A stretch of 64,000 bases of DNA. Source: Climacium dendroides (lineage: Eukaryota; Streptophyta; Bryopsida; Hypnales; Climaciaceae). Positions within the stretch are counted from its first letter, which is position 1; each line of letters begins with the position of its first letter. Shown piece after piece: positions 9,996 to 20,160 of this stretch. The stretch spans positions 18,989,538 through 19,053,537 of the forward strand of contig OX467091.1 in NCBI GenBank assembly GCA_950106755.1. Direction: 5' to 3'. A program made the position numbers and the translations under genes. Below the pieces are notes generated by a model. The model saw only the letters and a program-made list of their open reading frames with translations. It had not been told where the DNA came from and did no database searches.

Positions 9996-12900
9996 AATAT
10001 GCGGATGGATGCTCTCGTGCTTCTTTTTTGGCTTGCTTTCCTTGCAGCTTTGATTTGAAAAGGCTCTTGTCACTCGATGTTTCTGTCCCTGCCTTTGTGA
10101 GAATTCTTCAGCTCATGCACAGGGGGGGGGATTGTAGCCTGCGAGATTTTGTCTTGTACATGTACAGAAGTTATTGGCCAGTATCACTATACTAAGGGGG
10201 TTTCCATGATAGAAATTTTCTCCTTGGATGAATGGCTTTCCTGTAATCCCTGGTTACAAGACTGAAAAGTAGAATCACAATTTCCATTGGAATCCCTCCA
10301 AGAATTCAATTGGGAATATTTTAGGGTAGTCACCAAAAGGTCAATAGATCAATAGGTGTATTCTTTGTTCCTTTTAGTGAGGTCATATAGGACCTTTTAG
10401 GTTCATAGTGTTTTTACAAGGTTAACCTTATAAGGATGAGTTGGTCATTGTGCAAATCCTTTTTAGTATAGCATTTGTGAATCATCTTCTTAAAAAACAA
10501 ACCAAAAGCATTGATTGGAGGTCAAACTACTATGCAAGATCTCTCTTTTTCATCCAAAATTTTAAGGATGAATATATATACTTCTGCCTTACATAAAAGG
10601 ATTTTTTGTCACCTAGCAAACTACTTTGGTTTGCAATGTCCTTAGAAGGTTAATCTTGTAATGTTACAACCCTAAACCCCCCAAATAGTCAATAGATGAC
10701 TTTTTCATATCAATATAGAAATGCCTAAGAATTTACCTATTGGTTCAAAAATCAAATCATTTTTGGCAAAATAGCTTGGTAATAGGTCTCATCCTTTCAA
10801 AGTTAATCCTTGAAGGACACTTAGGTTGAAAAATGGTTGATGGATGACTTCATTGTTCATTCACTATTAAAAAAAAACAAATGCTCCTACTGTGCCAATA
10901 ATTGGAGTAAGTTTTGGTGACTACCTTGGTTAGGGGGTATGTCCGTTAAAGCTTAAATTCTTTAATCCTAAAGATGGATGCATCTTCAATGTCTTCTTGA
11001 TTTGATTTTGGATTTGATAAAAAAAAATGAATTAAATAGTAGAACTATCTCCAATAGACTTTTCATTCGTGTTGGTCATATGACTAAAATTACTCCTCTT
11101 TTTTCACTTAGAGCATCACCACTTTAAGATGATCAAGGGACACACCAAGTCTTGCTTGTTGGGTTTGAAGGTGTGGTTTGGATTGGACTATGATAGTTCC
11201 ACCCCAACCATATTGCTCCAATCAAAGTTATATCCAAGGTTATTGTCACTAGGCATACTCTCCCAAAGATGTAGGGGATTATGGAAGGTCCATAGTGTAT
11301 TGATTTAGAACATCATCAATGGGGCACTTGATCAGTTGCTTTAAAGTAAAAATACTGAGGGTGTGGCTCTTTTTAATAATCAAATTGTTGTGCCAATGAA
11401 ATCATTTGGGACTTATTTTTGTAGTTCACAAGCTCTTCAACTTCCCTCTTACACGCTCAAAATTTTACAAATATTCAAAATGCTCTATACCTCACTATGA
11501 ATCTCATAGAGACAAAACTTAGGCACCTAAATAATTAATTGTACTTCCTAAACTTGCAAGAGCATGAAACGAGCTCATTCCATAACATTATTAACCAACC
11601 TAAATTGTTGTCCTTTGAAGATTGGAATAATCCTTTCTTGAATCCCTGAGAGTAAATTTAGTTTAATTTGTAGAGAGTCATTGGATGGATCAGAAGTTGC
11701 AAAGTTAATGTCATTGGTTGATTAAGAAGTTGTAGAGAGTCATTGGTTAACTCGAAAGTTGTAATGCTGGAAGCTCCCACTTTTAAAGGGAACAAAAGGG
11801 ACCCTTCTCAAATGTTGGTTAATAATGTTATGTTTAGGAAGTGCCCTCTTGGATTAGATTCAACCACCTATCCAATGCTCTAGTTGGAGCATGGCCATTG
11901 CAAGTCAAAGTCTATTTTGCTTGATCATTGTGATTATTTGGCTATGCCACAATTTCACCACATGCTTATAGTGCATCCATTGATGCATGGTGCCCTTGGA
12001 CCTTGAACCATTAGATTGTAAGTTGGAATTTGCTAGTGCGTGAGTACAATGACTTGAGCCTACAAACCTCAAATCTAGTTGTAGGTATGTACCTACAACC
12101 ACTTGAAAGTATTTATAATATAGATACACTATAATATGAAAAGAGTCTATAACATAGAGATTTATAGCTATAGAAGGTTTCTATAATATAGGCTCCTATA
12201 TAGGCTCATAGATTCTATGCTCACATACTAGCACTCCCCAACTTTAGGTGTTGGCATGTTGCACTTGGCTATTGAGATTGACTTGTCTACAACAAACAAC
12301 AAAAATATGACACTTAATCTCTCAAATTCAAAGGCAAGCTAAAGAAATGGTTGTGCCTTGAAAAATGGTTTTTATAATATGGAATTTAGAAAGCTCACCC
12401 AATTTTTTGATATAGGTAAGCTTGGGTGGGGCTTTTTGAAAAAATGGCTTGATTCCTATGTACCGGGATTTCTTCAAGGTAGAGACTTGCTCTATAAACA
12501 CATAGTTAAACATCATATCTTAAGTCAATTTGATCTCTTAATGTATATTGGAGTTGAAGCACAATTTTGTTGAAAAATATTTTCCAAAATAGTAGTTGAA
12601 AAAAACTTGAAATTAATGGTCACAAGGATTGAAATAAAGTTCAATTTTTTTTTAAACTAGTAAAAACCTTGTCAAAATCCAATTTAATAGGTTGACTAAT
12701 TTGGCAATAATCCAATTAATGTTGATTACATGCCTACACAAGCGCCTAACTCAAACTAAGGTATTTCTTAGCTCTTACAAAGTAGTCGAGAAAGTAGTCA
12801 AGTTTCATGACACCAATGTATTCCAACAATGAAAGTCTATTTAGACAATTGAATTCAAAGCAAGTGGAAATTGGTTTAATAAAAAAGAGCCTCTAGGTAT

Positions 12901-13966
12901 ATTAGTATATGGATTTGAATGAAATTTATATTCATTACTTTCAAAGTTGCAATAAAATGAATACAACACATTATAGTAGAATATTTAAATTTTTTTTGGG
13001 AACTAGGTACTTTAAAATTCATCTTTGCCTTGGTGAACTTGCTACTTGGCTATGACGTACAATGTTTAAATATAGATATTTTTATTATGCAAGACTATCA
13101 ATGTGAAAAATCTCAATTTTTTTTTGTAAAACTTGTGATTGTTATAATGTTTATACCAAGCAATAGAACAAAATTTACAAACACTAGGAGTCCAACCTTT
13201 GCAATGCTTACAACATCTCTATTGCACAAAAAACACATAGTGTTTTCTTACTGTTGCTAGAACTAGATTTGAAATTCATTAGTGCTTCCAAAACTTGATT
13301 AGAAAGTGTGATTATTTTATTCTTTTTATCCTTAAAATTTGTGATTAATAAATAAATTAATATGATTTTTGAAACAATAAAGTGCCAAAAAATTACATTG
13401 TTTATAGAGTTACACATTGGAGTAATATGAGATTTTGATTGAAAAACCCATTACAATTAGAATGAAAAATAATATTTTGTGGTTTTCATTTAAAAAATTT
13501 TAAATATAAAAATGAAATAAAAATGTATATTACATACATTAGTATTTATTTTGGATTGCAATATTCAAAGTGAGCAATGGAAATAATTCATTGTTTTCTA
13601 GAAATTTGTAGAGATTTGAAAATAAACGTGAAATTAAATCATCTAATGTAGGTAATACTCTTTTTAATTACAAAACTTGATCATCATAAATGACTTAGTA
13701 AGAAATTTACAACCTTCTACCTTTTATATATATACACACACATACATATAACATCACTAACAATAAAAAGAAAGTGAATTTTGGTTTGACAATTTACAAT
13801 ATGATATTACAATTTAGAAAACTTGGTTTGACAATTCTCATGATGGCACTTCAAAATGACCATTCATGTTCTATTTGGAAGGATTTATCCAATACTATAA
13901 TTAACAATTGGTACTTCATTCTTAGTTATAAGATTCTTGATTCCCTTTTCAAATATTAAATCACAC
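9996..13966. other. Intergenic, no gene seen
   Basis: AT-rich sequence between the DUF632 gene and the reverse-strand oxidoreductase. Only short ORFs without domain features occur. It contains one copy of the TTAA-bounded 230-bp element (10422-10653). Confidence 0.6.
10422..10653 (+). mobile_element. TTAA-bounded MITE, copy 1
   Basis: 232 bp, starting TTAACCTTATAAGGATGAG and ending GAAGGTTAA. It aligns along its length with copies at 32908-33136 and 44387-44616. This is the most diverged of the three. Confidence 0.7.
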
Positions 13967-15055
13967 CTATGCTGACAATGGTATATCAATATCAAGTGTT
14001 TCTAAATATTCCCAAAACCTTCGATTCTTATGGATCTTCTCTTCTTCATTACTTGGCATGGGTCTTTTCATATTCAAGACAATTTTTCCAGTGCAATGAC
14101 CCTCGATGCTTCTTGCCCAAGCATCATTAGCATTGGCTAAAAGAAATATAGAGTCAAGAACAATTCTTAATTTGCCAATCTCTACCAAATCTGTTATTGT
14201 TTGTAAGTAATCAAGGTCTTCGGAGTTTAGCATAAATGGTACAAAACTTTGTTTTGAGAATGTGATCTTATTGTACCAATTTCGAATCCAAGTCTTCATA
14301 GTTGGAGTCATATCAATGACCATGCCATATTTTGTGAGTTGGGATTTGAAAGCTTTCATTGGTTGATACGATGCCAAGTGCACCACTACATCATATTTCT
14401 TCCTAGAAGGACTTTTGTAACTCTTTCCCTCATTGGTTTTGTAATCTAATACTTCATCAGCTCCAAGCTCCTTTAAAAGGTCTATATTACGGGCATTACA
14501 TGTAGCCGTGACAAAACAACCTCCTAGTTTTGCAATTTGAACCCACAAAATACCCACTCCTTCAGAAGCTGCAGTAATTAAAATATTTAGTTTAGGCCCT
14601 GATCCATCAAATTTGAGCCCAACTAATTGAATAGCACTTTGAAGGGTAGTCATTCCAACCATTGGCAATGATGCAGCTATCTCAGGTCTTATATTTGCTG
14701 GTCGCTTTATAGTTGAAGATACTGGTGCTAATGCGTATTCTGCATAAGCACCACCTTTAGATAAATCTAAACAACTAATGACATTATCACCAGGTAGAAA
14801 ATCCACTACCCCTGGTCCAATGCTAACCACCTTGCCAGTGATGTCAATACCTGGAATATGGGGAAATATTCGAGGTAGGAAAGGCATTAATAATCCATCT
14901 TGAATCTTCCAATCAATTGCGTTGACACTACTAAATTCAACCTTCACCAATATTTCTCCTTCACTCGGTATTGGCACCGGCAATGCATCTACAATCTCAA
15001 GTGCTAATGGTCCACCATAATATTTTGAGTACTGTGCAGCTTTCATGGTCTTCAT
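13967..15055 (-). CDS. Quinone oxidoreductase-like MDR protein (ceQORH/alkenal reductase type)
   Basis: A single uninterrupted 362-codon frame. It matches the zinc-free medium-chain dehydrogenase/reductase family of Arabidopsis chloroplast envelope quinone oxidoreductase homologue. Visible landmarks: N-terminal GroES-like half with SSVNAIDWKIQ (residues 42-52) and PHIPGIDITGKV, a Rossmann half with TAASEGVG (161-168), and LGADEVLDY (197-205). The family reduces quinones or reactive enones using NADPH. Family members are about 325-330 aa; this one has about 30 extra C-terminal residues rich in charge. Relative to the usual AASGGVG nucleotide loop there is a Glu for Gly, which may weaken cofactor binding. 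It is the only protein gene here without introns, so a retrocopy origin is possible (inference). No obvious transit peptide is seen; ceQORH also enters plastids without a cleaved one. Confidence 0.88.
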   Translation of the reverse strand: MKTMKAAQYSKYYGGPLALEIVDALPVPIPSEGEILVKVEFSSVNAIDWKIQDGLLMPFLPRIFPHIPGIDITGKVVSIGPGVVDFLPGDNVISCLDLSKGGAYAEYALAPVSSTIKRPANIRPEIAASLPMVGMTTLQSAIQLVGLKFDGSGPKLNILITAASEGVGILWVQIAKLGGCFVTATCNARNIDLLKELGADEVLDYKTNEGKSYKSPSRKKYDVVVHLASYQPMKAFKSQLTKYGMVIDMTPTMKTWIRNWYNKITFSKQSFVPFMLNSEDLDYLQTITDLVEIGKLRIVLDSIFLLANANDAWARSIEGHCTGKIVLNMKRPMPSNEEEKIHKNRRFWEYLETLDIDIPLSA

Positions 15056-17450
15056 TTCTCCAATTTGTATACTTAAAGAATTTAAAAAAAATTTGAACCT
15101 TACTAATCAACTAGTCTACTATGGTAATAAAAGACACACCTTTAGATAAGAATAATGTGTAAGAATACTAACAAATATAAAATAACTCTCCTCCTTTATA
15201 ATTATATATGTAATTTAAAAAATAAAAGTTATTTTCTCCACAGTCAAATGTAAAAGTTATGCCCTTTAAAGTAAAATTCATTCATATAATTATAATAATA
15301 AATGTTTATGAACAAATTTACCACAACTTTGTATTGCTACATACAATTGTTGATGATTGTCAAATTCCTAAGTAATGTTGCCCTATTTTTAAAATATAAA
15401 TAATGTCATAATGTGAAAAACTTTTGACCTCTTTTTTTTCCAAAGTATTTAAACCTCAATTTAGGAGAAGGCAATTGAATGTGATTAGATTGCTGCAACC
15501 ATGCCTTCTTGTCGTTCAAAAAGAAATAGAAGTTTCAATAAGGATTCAAATGCAATTTACTGAAATAAGAACTAAACTAGGGACCAAATGGAGGGTGACA
15601 TTTCATGGCTTTTAGTAATCTTCTAATGATTAGGAATATGTTTGTCTACTTATGGATATTAGAACTTAAGAGAATTAATTTCTTGCAAGTTACTTTCTCT
15701 ATCCCAAAATAATCTTTTAGTTCCTTTTAATTTTATTGCAATAAACTTAATACTATAATTTGAAAAGGGCTCCAAAATTCAAAGTTTTAGAACAATAGAA
15801 ATACATTCAACTTTACCTATAACTTGAAATGCGTTGAAATAATATTATTTTTAAGGTGTAGGGCCAAAGATTTTGTCCAATTGGACCATTTTGGAATGGA
15901 GCACATGCATTCTAATTTACAAGTGGCCAATTCAATGAAAAAAAGAACTCATGGGAATGTGTTACTTTCTTTTGTGCAACTTCTATTAGTTTTTTTGGTA
16001 TAGAAGAATATTGTGAACACAAAGATGTATACAATAATCTCAGCTCCTAGTATACTTATAGCATGGAAGACCCCAAAATATTGTAGCATACAATTACATT
16101 AGCCATAAAGGCTTGAGGGTGTATTTCAAGAAAAATTGTTAGAAATAGCTATTTTTTGGTTCATTGTTTGAGATTGAAGTAAAAAAAAATTCTTTTTAAC
16201 TTTAGTATATGAACCCCCCAAATTTAAGAAATTCAAGAATAAAGATTGTAAGATTACATCATTTGTAGTTAGAAAAAAAATGTTTTTTTGAATGAAATTA
16301 GCCAAGTACAATTAGTAGAGTTTTGAATCCTCTAGGAATGAGATTTTTGTACTCAAATCTTTTTTGTGTTATTTGCCTACTATATCATATTAGTGACATA
16401 CTTGTCAAATCTTCAAAAATAGATGAAGAATTTAGCAAAAGATTATCAAGTTCCAAAAAGACTATCTAGATATTTTTGGGCAATATAACTCTTGATTTTG
16501 ATATCCAATTGGAATTAGTTTTAATTTTCACAAATGGAGTACTTATATTTGACTTGTGTCAAAAATTTGGAAGTATTTGTTTAAAATTGACTATGTGTGA
16601 ACCTACCTGAGATTCCATGCATACATTGAATGGACATTTGGTCCTTTAGGGGGTAATATACAATTCAATGATTAAGAGGAAACATTTGTAGAGTTCAAGA
16701 TATTATTGAATATCACAAATGGCTTTTGCCTAGATTCCATTTGATGTATACAATCAAAACATGAAAGTCAATGAGAACTTTTTATTGGTGTTTGATACAC
16801 CTAATGACCATAGTTTGAATATTCATAACTTATTCATATGTATAGTGCATGACAAAGTGTGTTGAAATCCTCTTTCATTTGCCCCAAAAATTCCAAAAAT
16901 AATCATTTTATTTAATAACAATAATTATCAATTTAGTTGGAATTAGTGATGATTATAGGTGAATATGCTTTATACCACTGCAATTGATGATATAAGAAAG
17001 AAATGCCAACTTAATGTTTCCGACAATGTTACACATTTGAATGCTTTTTAATTATGGTCTTTGTACATATCATGAGTATGCTTTGTTTGCCATAATAGTC
17101 TATCTACACTGCTCTAAATCCTAATCCCTATTGTTTGCTTACTTGCACTAAAAGAGTTGGCATCCACTAAGTGAATTATGAATGTTTTTCAAGAATTAAC
17201 TCACTACTAGAGCTACAAGAATTGGATAAAGTACATCCAAGTTTGATGAAAATGCAATTTCTAACTATTCTTCAACAAGTGACTAGCATAAAAAAACAAT
17301 TTCTATCTATTTTGTCTGATTTCTGTCTGATTTTTGTGCATGTAATGATGGTAGAAAAGAAAAAACTTGCATACATGAAGATCTGATGTCTAAATTCTAC
17401 TCATGCTATAATTTATTCTGCTAAGAAAAGCTCAAAATCTACATTCACCT
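15056..17450. other. Intergenic, no gene seen
   Basis: AT-rich DNA upstream of the reverse-strand oxidoreductase. The short ORFs show no family features. The first few hundred bases should hold the oxidoreductase promoter, but no element can be named with confidence. Confidence 0.6.
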
Positions 17451-18000
17451 CTTCGGGACGAAATCATGGACGAAATCATCTCCGTCCGTTCAGTTCACCT
17501 CTTCAGTCTTCACTCCTTTTCCAGACTGTGAATGGAATTTGCCGCTTCCCGAAACAGAAGCCACCATCGGCTTCTCCGAGGATTCCCCGAGGCCAAGGTA
17601 TCCCTTGACTTCTCTCGATTCATTCTTGCTTGATTCAGTTGTTTAGCCTCCTCTTTTTTCGAAATAACTCTCACAGGATTCTCTACCTGATGCTCTATAA
17701 ATCGCAATGCAATGGTCAGGAATGAGTTTGCACGTCTCCTCAAGTGTACTGTTAGCAGTGAATTCTCTTTCGTGTACGCCACAATAGTCCTGCAATACTC
17801 CACACCGTAACTTCACCGGCATTGCTTCCGTTGCATCCTCGGACAAGGATTGCTTGGCGCTTACTTCCTCGTTTGCTTTCGTTCACTTTTTAGAATTTCT
17901 CGGATGGAATTTGCAGGTTCTTCAATTGCAGCCGAGACAAAAATTCTGTAGCGAATTCTCGCGGAGCACGGTATGCTTTTCACCGTTGTTTATTCTTTCT
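17450..18000 (+). other. GC-richer block resembling 5' leader exons
   Basis: Base composition rises sharply near 17450, with CT-rich stretches and exon-like segments. One ends ...GAGGCCAAG|GTATCC near 17600. Another lies between an acceptor (AATTGCAG) near 17933 and a donor (GCACG|GTATGC) near 17970. No coding frame spans them. They could be untranslated first exons of the CCDC39 transcript or of a non-coding RNA. Speculative. Confidence 0.3.
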
Positions 18001-18199
18001 TAGTCTAGGGTTTAGTAGTGTCGTAACGTTTTCTACGTTACGTCAATGAGGAGGAATGCAAGTTTTTGGTTTAGGGTTAGGGCTTTCGTCTTCGTACTTA
18101 AGCTTTGGGTTCTGACATGCTTGCGAACGTGAAAAATACTTTTAGGAGGATTGAATGACAATGGTCATCTCGTGAATCCGACGGTGTTCAGTGACGGTA

Positions 18200-18273
18200 G
18201 CCCCCGTAGCTCAGTTGGTTAGAGCATCGGTCTTATGAGCCGAAGGTCGTGGGTTCGAGCCCCCCCGGGAGCA
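18200..18273 (+). tRNA. tRNA with anticodon UAU (tRNA-Ile)
   Basis: A full cloverleaf can be folded: acceptor 18200-18206 with 18266-18272, D arm GCTC/GAGC, anticodon arm TCGGT/GCCGA with loop CTTATGA (anticodon TAT at 18234-18236), a five-base variable region, T arm GTGGG/CCCCC, and discriminator A at 18273. The A box (TAGCTCAGTTGG) and B box (GGTTCGAGCCC) are good. Oddities: a C3-A70 mismatch in the acceptor, a T50-C64 mismatch in the T stem, G instead of A at position 37, and no intron, although plant tRNA-Ile(UAU) genes usually have one. It may be a functional variant or a decaying copy. Confidence 0.8.
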
Positions 18274-18290
18274 GATTCTTGCCTGCCTGA

Positions 18291-18296
18291 TTTTTT
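18291..18296 (+). terminator. RNA polymerase III T-run
   Basis: Six T residues 17 bp after the tRNA discriminator base form a standard Pol III stop. Confidence 0.75.
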
Positions 18297-18299
18297 ACT

Positions 18300-19740
18300 T
18301 TTAATAATAGTGTTGAGTTGATGAGGAGCAATGCCTCTGGAAATCACATTTGAACATGAAACTAGGTTTCGTGTACTGTTCAAGTGCGAAAGCATATTTG
18401 CGGATGCTCTTAATCTGTGACTTTCTATGGACCCAGGGTCAATGCTTGTAGAACAGAGGGGCAGTTACAGGATTCGTTAACCCTGGTTGATTGTCGCTCG
18501 ATTCATCTTCCAGTCAGTATTCTGAAATATGAATGCTATTCGATTGGTTGAATCCATGGTGCATGAAAGTTGAGAGCTTGCATCACTGAGCCACGACGTG
18601 CAACCCATTGCCGATTTTCTTACTCCCAGGCCTGAGGTCTTAACGGAAGTGTCGAATTGACATGCTGTTAGCCTAATGAGAGCTGGTCCCTAACTTTCTG
18701 GTACGTTCGTACTTCACAATTTGGTCTTTTTCATATTGAAGGTGGGTTTCCGGGATCATGACTGATGGTTCATTTTCTTCCCTTAGGGTTGGAACTATTC
18801 CTACTCTCACGCGTTGACATCACTCAATCACTCGGAATGGAATTGATTACCGTGCGAATGTTTTTTTTATAGGAGCTTTGCATCTCCTCATGAGATCGGA
18901 GTTTAGGTGCAGCATCAAGTCACTATGGGGATCCACTGGAGGCTAATGGCTGTTTCGAAAGATACAGAAAACCTAAACAGGGGTGCAGTTGACGAATCGA
19001 TATTTTCCTAGTTTCGCCAGTTTCGTTGAGGTTGAAATTGCAGTAACTGTCATCTCGCAGAAGAAGAGGTTCAGATCAGCAAAACGGTGTGCGAGAGCTT
19101 GCGTGACGAATTGGGAGAATCTATTTGGAATTCCAGGATGAGCATCTGTCATTGCGGCTGCAAATTGATTAATGTGCCAACAGTTGGTTTCGGAGTTGTT
19201 CATGAGGCAACCTGTTCAACGTCGAGTGCTTCCAATGTTAAAATGGAGATCATTAAAGAGGCAAAAGTAGCCGGTAATTTGAAAGTCCATATTCTCTTAA
19301 ATTTTTTGTGCAGGGAGATGAGTAACCACTGTGGAATTATGAAGATGAGTCTCCAATCTCAAAGCGTGAAAATCAGTTTCTAACCTTGAATACCTACTTA
19401 AGGTGAGTGACAGCTTCCAAGCTTCCAAGCTTCCAATGTAGTATAGTTGTTAAAGAATGTGACTGTGCCTTCTGGCAAATTTTGTCCAACGATAAGAACC
19501 TGGAACGACGGAAGTGGCAACTCTGAAACCCACTATTATCTCTGAAAACTGATTGACATGCCATGAAATACAATATGACGTACATGCAGATTGTGGTCGT
19601 CATCACGTGCTGGTTGCTGCGTTTGTCTCTGTTTTCTTACTGCCTCGAAAAAATTCTATTATAACTGTTCAATCGATTTTGCTCCTACTTGAATCTTGAC
19701 AATAGGAATTCTATTTGCTACAGGACAGATTGCATTTGGG
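18300..19740. other. Intergenic or leader DNA, no coding gene supported
   Basis: Moderately GC-rich DNA between the tRNA and the CCDC39 start. Short ORFs (for example 19087-19383) show no domain or consistent codon use. It may be transcribed as CCDC39 leader, but nothing in the sequence proves this. Confidence 0.4.
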
Positions 19741-19779
19741 GCCCATTGTCAATATCATCGGAGTGTTGCAGTGCCATAA

Positions 19780-20160
19780 CGTAACCCATGGACCTGAGTA
19801 CCAAAGAGACGGGACCAGAGCTCGGATTCCAGTGCCATAACCGCAACCCATTGCTTCGAGTAGCGAAGAGACGACAGATCAGGATTCACATTCCAGTTCT
19901 ATACCCGTAGCCCATTGAATTGAGTAGCAAAGACCATGACAGTCCAGATCTCGGTTTCCAGTAAATAGCCCAAACCCATTGAATTGACCAGCGAAGGCAA
20001 TTGAATTGCGTAGCTATGAGACGGCAGACCAGAGCTTGGATTCCAGTGCCCATTGAATTGAGTAGCGAAGAGATGGCAGACCAGAGCTCGGATTCCACTG
20101 CCAGAACCCAAACCCATTGACTCAACTACCAAAGAGATGGCAGACCAGAGCTCCGACTCC
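19780..20160 (+). repeat. Minisatellite that runs into the CCDC39 start codon
   Basis: Five to six degenerate units of roughly 60-90 bp carry CCCATTGAATTGAGTAGC, then GAAGAGA(T/C)GGCAGACCAG, then AGCTCGGATTCCAGTGCC. The last unit supplies the main start codon at 20137 (ATGGCAGACCAGAGCTC), so the first codons of the protein are themselves a repeat unit. Confidence 0.85.
20016..20120 (+). promoter_or_regulatory. uORF overlapping minisatellite units before CCDC39
   Basis: A 34-codon ORF starts at 20016, passes an in-frame ATG at 20073 and stops with TGA at 20118-20120, only 16 bp before the main ATG. From 20073 it encodes MADQSSDS, the same first eight residues as CCDC39 itself, but out of frame with the main ORF. 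If included in the mRNA it should reduce initiation at 20137. Confidence 0.6.

Noticed and set aside
18316..18420. Possible box C/D snoRNA downstream of the tRNA (tRNA-snoRNA tandem as known in some plants)
   Set aside because: A TTGATGAGG C-box-like motif exists, but no D box at suitable distance and no terminal stem; the Pol III T-run also separates them.
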